NCBI GenBank assembly: GCA_028277185.1
Contig: JANQGQ010000012.1
Span: 248,001 to 312,000 of the forward strand
DNA length: 64,000 nt
From: Woeseiaceae bacterium
Lineage (GTDB): Bacteria > Pseudomonadota > Gammaproteobacteria > Steroidobacterales > Woeseiaceae
Direction: 5' to 3'
The first letter of the stretch is position 1. Each line of letters begins with the position of its first letter. Positions 58,001-64,000 of the stretch are shown here, piece by piece. Under the pieces are notes generated by a model. It had not been told where the DNA came from and searched no databases. It was given only the letters and a program-made list of their open reading frames with translations. The position numbers were made by a program, and so were the translations under genes.

Positions 58001-61000
58001 AGAATGACGTTCACGTACAACAACTTCGGCAACATCTACGCGTTGAGCCGCTTTGCTGCGTTGAGCCCGGGTGTGAGGGTTACGCAGTACGGCTGGACAC
58101 CGGAAGAGACACTGGTCGATAGCGTCACCAATCCTCTCGGGCAAACGACTACCTATGGGTGGGACACCATTCACGGAGATCTGGAAACGATAACGGATCC
58201 AAACGGCCTGACTACATCGATCGACTACGACGAACTTGGGCGCGCCGAGCGAGTCGACCTGCCCGACGGGACCGCTATCACTTACTCGCTTAGTGATTGT
58301 TCCGCTGCCAACTCTTACTGCGGCACTGCACTTGCCAACGTTCGCGCGTCCGTTCGAACGGCGTTCCTGCGAACCGACGACAGCGAAGTCCGTTACAGCG
58401 TGGACTACCTGGACAGCTTCAGTCGGCCGGTTCGGCAATCGAGCCAACGCCAGCGGAGCACCGCAGCGGCAATGGTGAACGTCGATACTGGTTACGATCA
58501 GTTCAGTCGACCTTCTACGACGACGTTCCCCTATTTCGCTGGAGATCCAGCTTACTCGCAGAGTGTCTACTACGACGTCGTCGGACGGCCAACGACGGTC
58601 GAGCGGCCGATAAACGAAGCAGTCTCGACCCTTCAGCAGACACGCGTTTACTACGAAGGGCTCACGCGACGCCATGTCGATGCTCAAGGCAGACAGTCGT
58701 CGGTCGTGAGCGACGTCTACGGCTCCCTCGTCCGTAGCATCGACCATCTTGGCTACTTCGTAACCACCGACCGCGATGCCTTCGGGAGCATGCGGCAGGT
58801 AATCGACAGCGGCTCAGTGATACTCGACCAGGCAAGCGTTGAGTACGGGATCGGGCCGTTTCAGGTGTCGCGTAACGAGGCCAACCGTGGCGCCTGGAGT
58901 TACAGCTACAACGGCCACGGCGAACTCATCGGCTACGACGATGCGAATCCAGCAACGATTCCGGTTGTACTGGAATACGACGGTCTGTCGAGGCTTCGGC
59001 AACTTACCGAAACCGAAGGCACGACAGTCTGGACGTGGGGTACGAGCGCCGCGCTCAAAAACATTGGGCGATTGCAGTCCCTGCAGTCACCCGGCGGGAA
59101 AGTAGATAGCTTCGACTACGATGTCTACAGCCGGTTGAGCAAGGAAACAACGTCGGTCGATGGGCGCACGTACACGACCGACTATGCCTACAACGCACTG
59201 GACGGATATCTCGACACAGTTACCTACCCCGGCAACGGATTCCGTCAGGCCGTGCGCTACGAGTACGCGTACGGCGACGTCAAAACGGTGTACGACGCCA
59301 ACCAGAGCAAGCTGCTTTATCGTATCAACCGGCGGGATGCGCGCGGGAACATCGAGGACGCGTGGAACGGCGATCAGTTCAACATAGGCACAACCGACAC
59401 CAAGGTCTACGATCGCGTAACCGGACTGCTCGAAGCTCAGACTCTCTACTGGCGTGAAATGGACGATATCGAGTCGTTCGATATCGAGTACGACTACGAC
59501 AGGACCGGCCTCCTGAAGCGCCGTAAGCAGACAGACTGGAGCGTGTACTCCGGCGTCTACCGCACACACGAGGAATGGATTAACTACGACTGGCTGGGCC
59601 GCATCAACAACGGAACGTATTCACTAAACGGTGCGGCGCCGGTTCAGCACTTCAACTACGACTACTACCCGAATGGCAATGTCAGATCAGTAGTCGATAC
59701 GGACGGCTCGTTCAGCATTCTGTCCTACAATTCGTCGAGACCCCATGCGGTAACCAAGATAGCGGGCAACAACTACCAGTACGATCAGAACGGCAATGTC
59801 GACGACCGCGACGGCGAGTCGGTCAGCTGGACGAGCTTCAACAAGCCGGAGACGATCGATCTCGCGGGCGGTTCGTACCTCAGGTTCTCGTACGGCGGCG
59901 ATCGGCGCCGTTACAAGAAGGTCTCCGGCGGTGGCTCCGCTCCGACGCAAACGACCTACTACGCCGGTCTGACGGAGGACCGCGAATATCTCTGGAACCA
60001 CGTGTACGTGGACGGGCGGATGGTGGGCGCGATCTACGGTCCGTCGACGGCCTGCTGCGATATCTTCAAGGTGTTCCACACCGACCATCAGGGCAGCGTC
60101 ATCGCGCAGTCGAGTTTCGGCTTTGCCGGCGCCCGGGTGTCTTACGACGTCTTCGGACGCAGCCGCTCGGGGCACGACTGGCGTCAGATTGGCGGCATCA
60201 TCGGCAGTTCGCGGGACTCGACGCGCGGCTACACGGGTCATGAGCAGCTCGACAACAACGGGCTGATCCACATGAACGGCCGGGTCTACGACGCTGAGAT
60301 GCGGCGTTTTCTGAGCCCGGATCCGGTCAACGGCCTGCCGGGCAATACGCAGTCGTACAACCGCTTCAGCTACGTGCTGAACAGCCCGCCGAACTACACG
60401 GATCCGACCGGATACTGCATTGAGCGTGCCTGTCTGACGGAGATCCAGTGGGTGTTGACGGCGCTGAGCTTTCTCGGCGGCGGCTCCAGTCCGCCGCCGC
60501 CGAACTGGTGTGCGATCGCCGGCCCGAACGGTTGCTTTGGTGTGGGACGGCCGCGCTCACCGACGTCCGACATCTACACCCATCCGGGAGACGAGAACAT
60601 CGGCGGCACGTACGGGCTGCGCGGCAACCGGAATCCGCTGATTCTGAACTACATGGGTGGTGTCGACGAACTGGAACGCTATGGAGTCGACGTTTCAACC
60701 ATTCCGTCTACTCCGTGCGTTGAGTGCGGTGAGATCTACTATTTTGTCCTGAGTTTCATTCCGGGGCCGGGCAATGCCATCGGCCTTTACGAGTTCTATG
60801 AAGAGCCGAATGTTGTGAACGGCATCGGTATTGTGTTTTCGGCGGCCCGCCCGTTGAGTAGAATCGGAGGTTGGATCGTTCGAAAAGCCGGAGGCGGGGC
60901 TGCCGGTAAGAAGGCGGGTCAAGGTGTACCAAACAAGACAGTCGGCAGGTACATGTCTCCGGATGAACTAGAAAAGATGCGGACGACTGGACGTGTACAA

Positions 61001-61240
61001 GAAGGCGGTGGTGGCCAGACTCGAGTCGCCGATCCTGCTAACCCGAATACGTATAAGAATCCGCCTAAGGGAGATGTGTATGTCGAATTCGACGTTCCCG
61101 CAAATCGCGTACTCCCGCATTCGCAAGGTACTGGGAGAATTCCGGGCCCCAATAGCCCGGACGCTCGGGTGCCGGGACGCAACCCGGCGGATTTCGAGAT
61201 GCCGAAAGCCTGTAACATAACAGTGCCTGGGGAGTGTTAA
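55061..61240 (+). CDS. SpvB/FG-GAP/Rhs polymorphic toxin with TreTu-like ADP-ribosyltransferase tip
   Basis: 2059 residues. Signal peptide (about 1-27, ending ASA), then an SpvB-type N-terminal domain (GYASVSDNGELQYTVPIFTP, VAGVGWGIAGVSSIDRCPKT). FG-GAP repeats follow (DINADGRDDFAYP, DMNADGRDDLVWRE, DVNGDGRQDLLIP, DVNGDGYTDAVSVR, about 350-700), then YD repeats (about 720-1700) and the Rhs core end (MRRFLSPDPVNGLPGNTQSY ... PNYTDPTGYC). A variable linker leads to VPNKT at residue 1956. From there the tip reads GRYMSPDELEKMRTTGRVQE, then GGGQTRVADPANPNTY and KGDVYVEFDVPANRV, like the TreTu family that ADP-ribosylates EF-Tu. The tip ends KACNITVPGEC. This is a TcB/TcC-like cage protein without a PAAR domain. 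An immunity gene follows four bases later. Confidence 0.87.
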   Translation: MSSPTQIASYLLSIGSLFLLCPAASALPPVGTTEGYASVSDNGELQYTVPIFTPPGINGLEPELSLVYSHRREESVAGVGWGIAGVSSIDRCPKTLAQNGDSMGVELEQDDRYCLDGNQLRLTSGTYGANGSTYRTEVDLIARITAYGSAGNGPAWFQVESKDGLIYEYGNTADSRILSLAPGYSSTARTWAVSKIRDRHGNDIQFAYYNDGPPLGDYRINTIKYARNIAGGIIVPHYVVDFNYVDHPAGDVDTGYAAGGEVTDEKRLSWIDVYSDSVLTGLVRRYWLTYENALSSTNKSRIEYIGECVGLVGDCLEPLEFSYQDGVPGISTSSVLGGMVPAGARPLVLDINADGRDDFAYPTSSGTWQYRLASASGSYPVSGNTGVSSSSHELALVIDYNTDGFDDVMFPHTGNRWWVMLGGASGLSGAPTDTGTPVEATVPGDALAWDMNADGRDDLVWREGFSPPTPEIQFEQGGRVSVRYREASGFSSQKTTVVEATQALHGIQRLDAIRTGRKHDAPDVNGDGRQDLLIPYTYFDINWGLGIAVMRYQVLTKVSGQFTTIDVWSGDAEVRGVTLDVNGDGYTDAVSVRNGATTLTTRLSTGKGYGASSTGPSATNLDISLAVAFDWDSDGMEDLLVPNTATNTWYWFRSTGTNLNAGINTAISSSSAIAAYRTDSDGDGLDDLVTVNANGSVTVMRHNGPVPDLLDRVTDGFGNATSILYAPLSDSSVYTRYTDAALPAVDYISGMPVVERVTHPDGSGGSFRFDYTYAGMIRDLNGRGLSGFDTRTTTDSRTGNRVIERFSRQFPYRGRRRGTEIRLADNTLFAESTTAYQVLNRGSGYERYYYPYARTTTKRQFEAGGTENGNLISETVTTVTVDQYGSPYDVTERTTEAASANGIHAGAVYDIRTYTAPANMYNNVSTWCLGRPELSTITKSNTASAFGSAITRTTEYDWDNGGDCELNSVTVEPGDARYQNRMTFTYNNFGNIYALSRFAALSPGVRVTQYGWTPEETLVDSVTNPLGQTTTYGWDTIHGDLETITDPNGLTTSIDYDELGRAERVDLPDGTAITYSLSDCSAANSYCGTALANVRASVRTAFLRTDDSEVRYSVDYLDSFSRPVRQSSQRQRSTAAAMVNVDTGYDQFSRPSTTTFPYFAGDPAYSQSVYYDVVGRPTTVERPINEAVSTLQQTRVYYEGLTRRHVDAQGRQSSVVSDVYGSLVRSIDHLGYFVTTDRDAFGSMRQVIDSGSVILDQASVEYGIGPFQVSRNEANRGAWSYSYNGHGELIGYDDANPATIPVVLEYDGLSRLRQLTETEGTTVWTWGTSAALKNIGRLQSLQSPGGKVDSFDYDVYSRLSKETTSVDGRTYTTDYAYNALDGYLDTVTYPGNGFRQAVRYEYAYGDVKTVYDANQSKLLYRINRRDARGNIEDAWNGDQFNIGTTDTKVYDRVTGLLEAQTLYWREMDDIESFDIEYDYDRTGLLKRRKQTDWSVYSGVYRTHEEWINYDWLGRINNGTYSLNGAAPVQHFNYDYYPNGNVRSVVDTDGSFSILSYNSSRPHAVTKIAGNNYQYDQNGNVDDRDGESVSWTSFNKPETIDLAGGSYLRFSYGGDRRRYKKVSGGGSAPTQTTYYAGLTEDREYLWNHVYVDGRMVGAIYGPSTACCDIFKVFHTDHQGSVIAQSSFGFAGARVSYDVFGRSRSGHDWRQIGGIIGSSRDSTRGYTGHEQLDNNGLIHMNGRVYDAEMRRFLSPDPVNGLPGNTQSYNRFSYVLNSPPNYTDPTGYCIERACLTEIQWVLTALSFLGGGSSPPPPNWCAIAGPNGCFGVGRPRSPTSDIYTHPGDENIGGTYGLRGNRNPLILNYMGGVDELERYGVDVSTIPSTPCVECGEIYYFVLSFIPGPGNAIGLYEFYEEPNVVNGIGIVFSAARPLSRIGGWIVRKAGGGAAGKKAGQGVPNKTVGRYMSPDELEKMRTTGRVQEGGGGQTRVADPANPNTYKNPPKGDVYVEFDVPANRVLPHSQGTGRIPGPNSPDARVPGRNPADFEMPKACNITVPGEC
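60925..60940 (+). repeat. Toxin-tip junction, copy 1 (inside the Rhs gene)
   Basis: TGTACCAAACAAGACA encodes VPNKT at the border between conserved linker and toxin tip. The second copy at 61530-61545 differs by one base and starts the orphan tip. Such a junction repeat allows tip exchange by recombination. Confidence 0.7.
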
Positions 61241-61244
61241 CGCT

Positions 61245-61526
61245 ATGACGCGACTTAAAACAGTTCTGGAGCAAGAACTGAGGGCCTTGAAAGACCATGG
61301 TGTTTCAATTAGTTACGATGATTCACGGGCGCCCAACTCATATAGTGCGAACTTAGACAGTGATGGATATGTAGGTACGATTACACATTGGCCTGAATCG
61401 CGATTCGAATTTCAGTTCAATAGTTGCGAATCAGGCAAGGTAATATTTCTCGAGACGAAAAACATTCACGATGACGCCAAACTTGGCGCTTACATAGAGG
61501 AAATATTTCGGACGAAGTTGACGTAG
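61245..61526 (+). CDS. Probable immunity protein of the TreTu-like toxin
   Basis: 93 residues; GGGGAG about nine bases before the ATG, which lies four bases after the toxin stop. The protein is small, acidic and soluble: RLKTVLEQELRALKDHGVSI, then DGYVGTITHWPESRFEFQFN and AKLGAYIEEIFRTKLT. Position, size and the 'WP.S.FEFQ..E..SG' pattern fit the TriTu immunity family known to pair with TreTu. It is much poorer in GC than the Rhs core, as expected for a recently exchanged module. Confidence 0.75.
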   Translation: MTRLKTVLEQELRALKDHGVSISYDDSRAPNSYSANLDSDGYVGTITHWPESRFEFQFNSCESGKVIFLETKNIHDDAKLGAYIEEIFRTKLT

Positions 61527-61529
61527 CGA

Positions 61530-61545
61530 TGTACCAAACAGGACA
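61530..61545 (+). repeat. Toxin-tip junction, copy 2 (start of the orphan tip)
   Basis: TGTACCAAACAGGACA matches 60925-60940 with one mismatch and encodes VPNRT at the first codons of the orphan tip. Confidence 0.7.
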
Positions 61546-61827
61546 CCCGACCTTGCGACAGGCCGGGGGTACGACGCGGGTGATGTGCCCGTAAGAATTG
61601 AGGGGAACTGGTCCGTCAATGACATGAAGCAGGGCCTCTTGGGGCACCCTCCGCGCGGCCTTGGTAGCCCGGATATTCACCACGGAGGGCAAATGCCCGG
61701 CGGCGCGCTACATGAAGTTCTTCCTCAGTCCCATCACGGCAATCGCGTGCTCCATCCTAACCCAAACCAAGGCGTGATCGATGTAATGCAGCAATCAGCA
61801 TGGTCAAGCAAAGCGAATAGTCGATAA
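61531..61827 (+). pseudogene. Orphan Rhs toxin tip with HNH-like (LHH-type) nuclease domain
   Basis: The frame opens exactly with VPNRT, the junction of the main gene, and has no start codon or ribosome site of its own there (a GTG at 61585 is internal). It reads GYDAGDVPVRIEGNWSVNDM, then GLLGHPPRGLGSPDIHHGGQ and LHEVLPQSHHGNRVLHPNPN, with a stop at 61825-61827. The DIHH and HxxxN...LHPN pattern belongs to His-Me-finger nuclease tips (LHH/GHH/WHH types) of polymorphic toxins. Stored in this form it is silent, but recombination at the VPN repeat would place it on the Rhs core. Its immunity gene follows at 61950. Confidence 0.75.
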
Positions 61828-61949
61828 GGGTTCGGTTTGGGCGAATCTGAGTGGGGTGAACGACATGTGCGATGTGTACGGAAACACTTTTTTGCATACA
61901 GGCGTTGGAGCTACAAGTACTGGCAAGAGACAGCGGAAGGATTCTGACT

Positions 61950-62390
61950 GTGTGTTCGAGTTACGAGAAGCTGAAGTCCTGCGTGCGAGCACACATGAAT
62001 TCGTTTGAGGTCGGGTCACCAGCATCCAAAGAAACAATAAGAGAAGCGGAACGATCTCTTGATGCGAAGTTCCCGGAGTCTCTGGTTCAGTACCTGCAAA
62101 CGTGGGGGACAGTTGCAATCGGCCCGCTGGAGTACTACGGGATACCGGACGATCGCCTGGGGACGGCCAGGGTTCCTGATGGAGTTTGGTTTACTCAACA
62201 AAAGCGAGCCCAGCTCGGACTTCCTGATGAACTCTTCATACTTTTCAACAATGAAGGGGATGAGTATCACTACGTCGACTTTGCGACGGGAGAGGTCAGG
62301 ATTTGGAATACAGCAGAAAGAAGGACTATAGGAAGAAAATCATCCGATGTATTTGAGTACATCTACGAAGAAGCTGCCGATTTCTTATAG
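61950..62390 (+). CDS. SUKH (SMI1/KNR4) family immunity protein for the orphan tip
   Basis: 146 residues from the GTG at 61950 (AAGGA about eight bases upstream; a start at 61872 would add unlikely residues). It begins VCSSYEKLKSCVRAHM and contains the SUKH signature GSPASKETIREAERSLDAKF, PESLVQYLQTWGTVAIGPLE and FNNEGDEYHYVDFATGEV. SUKH proteins are typical immunity partners of nuclease toxins. Low GC. It presumably keeps protecting the cell from siblings that still carry the nuclease tip. Confidence 0.8.
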   Translation: MCSSYEKLKSCVRAHMNSFEVGSPASKETIREAERSLDAKFPESLVQYLQTWGTVAIGPLEYYGIPDDRLGTARVPDGVWFTQQKRAQLGLPDELFILFNNEGDEYHYVDFATGEVRIWNTAERRTIGRKSSDVFEYIYEEAADFL

Positions 62391-62716
62391 TGTTCTTCTC
62401 CAGGAGGACAGCATCCAGGACTACGTTCCGGTTGATGGAGTATGTGGACGCGGCTCAATACCGCCACAAGGGCGGTTGGGTGCTGAAGCACCTTGTGGCT
62501 TAGGCAGATAGCTTCGGGTGCCGTGAAGTGTTGAGCAAGTCAGCTGAGTTCGTTGAGTCGCCCTCATAGTTGATAGACTCTTCTGCCGTACCGGGGGCAG
62601 TACGCCAGGGATGGCGTTTCACTCCGCCGGGTCCTACAAAGCGTTTCTGCGCGCCAGCGCTACGGATTTTCGCTAGACTCCGTTTTTCCACACGCGGAAT
62701 AACAACAGGAACCGCC
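62391..62716. other. Intergenic region after the toxin locus
   Basis: About 330 bases. A short protein-like tail (MEYVDAAQYRHKGGWVLKHL, stop at 62501) may be a further scrap of a toxin tip, but I cannot identify it. A small hairpin ACCGCC/GGCGGT (about 62460-62476) overlaps it and has no U-run. AGGAA at 62707 serves the next gene. Confidence 0.45.
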
Positions 62717-64000
62717 ATGACTCAGTCCGTCCGATTCTGGTCAGTATGCCTGGCTGTCAGCTTGCACCTGATCGTCGAACCGCTCCACGCAGCGGAGGAC
62801 GCTCATCCGCTTGCTGGTCTGCCGCTCCGGACTATAGGGCCGGGGCTGACCTCGGGTCGTATTTCCGATTTCGCATTCCACCCGGAGCACAACCACGTCT
62901 ACTACACGGCGGTTTCCTCGGGAGGCCTGTTCAAGACCGAGAACAACGGCACGACATGGATACCGCTGTTCGATGGCGAGGGGTCGTACGCTCTCGGCGT
63001 CGTGGAACTCGATCCCACAAATCCGAACGTCGTCTGGGTCGGCACCGGGGAGAACAATGCGCAGCGCAGCGTCGGTTTCGGCGACGGCGTCTACAAGTCC
63101 ATCGACGCCGGCAAGACCTGGAAGAACGTGGGGCTTGCGGACTCGGGCCACATCAGCCAGATCTGGATCGATCCGGACGATCCCGACACCGTGCTCGTCG
63201 CTGCGCAGGGGCCGCTCTGGAACTCGGGCGGGGATCGCGGCCTGTATAAGACCACTGACGGCGGCGAGACATGGGCGGCGATCCTCACGGTCGACGAGCA
63301 CACCGGCATCAATGAGTTCGTCGTCGATCCGCGCGACAAGAACCTGATCGTCGCCTCGAGCTATCAGCGGCGCCGGCACGTCTGGACGCTGATAAACGGT
63401 GGTCCCGGCAGCGGCGTTCACCGCAGTACCGACGGCGGCGAAACGTGGACCGAGATCAATGCCGGTCTGCCGAAGGACAATATGGGACGGATAGGGCTTG
63501 CGGGCGCTCCCAGCGATCCGGATCGTATCTACGCCATCATCGAGGCCAACGACGACGAAAAGGGCATCTACTTCTCAGGCGATTTCGGTCTCAATTGGGA
63601 AAAGCGCTCCGACCACATGACGACGAGTCCGCAGTACTACAACGAGCTCGTCGTTGACCCCAATATCCCGGACCGGATCTATTCGCTCGATACGTTCACG
63701 CATATCTCGAACGACGGCGGGCGGTCCTGGTCCGTCCTAGGTATCGAGCACCGGCATGTGGACGATCATGCGCTCTGGATCAATCCGGAGAACTCCGCCC
63801 ATCTCATCATCGGCGGCGACGGCGGCATCTACGAGAGTTTCGATACCGGCGCGAACTGGAGGCATATCCACAACCTGCCGATTACGCAGTTTTATCGCAT
63901 CCAGCCTGACTATGCGGAGCCGTTTTACAACGTCTGCGGCGGTACTCAGGACAACAATTCCCTGTGTGCCCCATCGCGCACGACGCTCCGTCACGGCATC
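62717..64000 (+). CDS. Exported sortilin/BNR-repeat protein (VPS10-like), 3' end outside window
   Basis: At least 428 residues from the ATG at 62717, open to the right edge. A signal peptide (FWSVCLAVSLHLIVEPLHAA) is followed by LRTIGPGLTSGRISDFAFHP and a series of Asp-box/BNR repeats: GLFKTENNGTTWIPL, GVYKSIDAGKTWKNV, GLYKTTDGGETWAAI, GVHRSTDGGETWTEI and GIYFSGDFGLNWEKR. The full protein (usually about 1000 residues) should be a ten-bladed propeller like the sortilin/xyloglucanase fold. In many marine bacteria such proteins are annotated as glycosyl hydrolases, but catalysis has not been shown for most; a binding role is equally likely. Confidence 0.88.
   Translation, partial: MTQSVRFWSVCLAVSLHLIVEPLHAAEDAHPLAGLPLRTIGPGLTSGRISDFAFHPEHNHVYYTAVSSGGLFKTENNGTTWIPLFDGEGSYALGVVELDPTNPNVVWVGTGENNAQRSVGFGDGVYKSIDAGKTWKNVGLADSGHISQIWIDPDDPDTVLVAAQGPLWNSGGDRGLYKTTDGGETWAAILTVDEHTGINEFVVDPRDKNLIVASSYQRRRHVWTLINGGPGSGVHRSTDGGETWTEINAGLPKDNMGRIGLAGAPSDPDRIYAIIEANDDEKGIYFSGDFGLNWEKRSDHMTTSPQYYNELVVDPNIPDRIYSLDTFTHISNDGGRSWSVLGIEHRHVDDHALWINPENSAHLIIGGDGGIYESFDTGANWRHIHNLPITQFYRIQPDYAEPFYNVCGGTQDNNSLCAPSRTTLRHGI

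Noticed and set aside
55061-61240. Type VI secretion Rhs effector
   Set aside because: No PAAR or transmembrane N-terminus, a Sec signal is present instead, and no vgrG or other type VI genes are in the window.
62460-62476. Hairpin ACCGCC/GGCGGT as terminator of the toxin locus
   Set aside because: The stem is short and no U-run follows.

Overview
The window reads as chromosome of a high-GC, Gram-negative bacterium, most likely a marine or soil gammaproteobacterium (Woeseiaceae, Chromatiales or Xanthomonadales-like relatives are plausible; I cannot place it more exactly). The basis is three large TonB-dependent receptors, two FecI/FecR-type surface-signalling units, a TonB-C protein, lipoprotein signal peptides, and many secreted hydrolases and peptidases. 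I saw no rRNA, tRNA, CRISPR array or complete insertion sequence.

Layout. 1-5.4 kb: three serine beta-lactamase-like hydrolases (the first cut by the window edge) and an HtrA-type protease, with scraps of other genes between them. 6.1-10 kb: a large secreted subtilisin and a small lipoprotein, converging on a perfect palindromic terminator. 10.2-16.1 kb: ECF sigma factor, FecR anti-sigma, STN-type TonB receptor and a secreted FG-GAP protein; the sigma gene and the receptor gene carry the same promoter-like block. 16.4-19.5 kb: a membrane diguanylate cyclase overlapping a YiiX-like hydrolase, then a chimeric pseudogene. 19.6-20.9 kb: a WYL regulator divergent from a VOC protein, with a palindromic operator candidate between them. 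21.0-25.8 kb: a secreted Rhs/YD-repeat polymorphic toxin with a candidate immunity gene and a displaced piece of Rhs core. 26.4-30.9 kb: histidine kinase, double-receiver response regulator and TonB-C protein in one operon. 31.4-40.7 kb: S9 peptidase, alpha/beta hydrolase, TonB receptor, AraC regulator and penicillin-acylase-type enzyme. 40.7-43.3 kb: a DUF3127 protein, two small exported proteins and gene remnants, including a piece of dnaA. 43.5-51.6 kb: a second ECF sigma/FecR/STN receptor unit followed by an M16 metallopeptidase lipoprotein, which resembles protein-import-and-digest systems (Fus, PqqL/YddB). 51.7-54.3 kb: two translationally coupled Rieske oxygenase alpha subunits. 54.6-62.4 kb: the most striking locus. 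A 2059-residue SpvB/FG-GAP/Rhs protein has a C-terminal tip resembling the EF-Tu-targeting ADP-ribosyltransferase TreTu, followed by its probable immunity gene. Next comes an orphan HNH-like toxin tip that starts with the same VPN junction (16 bases, one mismatch), and then a SUKH-type immunity gene. 62.7-64 kb: the start of a sortilin/BNR-repeat protein.

How the genes fit together. Most of the window concerns contact with the outside: import through TonB receptors under two cell-surface signalling cascades, digestion of imported or external polymers, and inter-bacterial competition through two Rhs-type toxin loci. A second theme is decay. Short but recognisable remnants of at least six unrelated genes (FAH hydrolase, an esterase-like paralogue, a thioesterase/TPR chimera, 3-hydroxybutyrate dehydrogenase, dnaA, a gene with a nonsense codon) lie between intact genes, which suggests frequent deletion and rearrangement.
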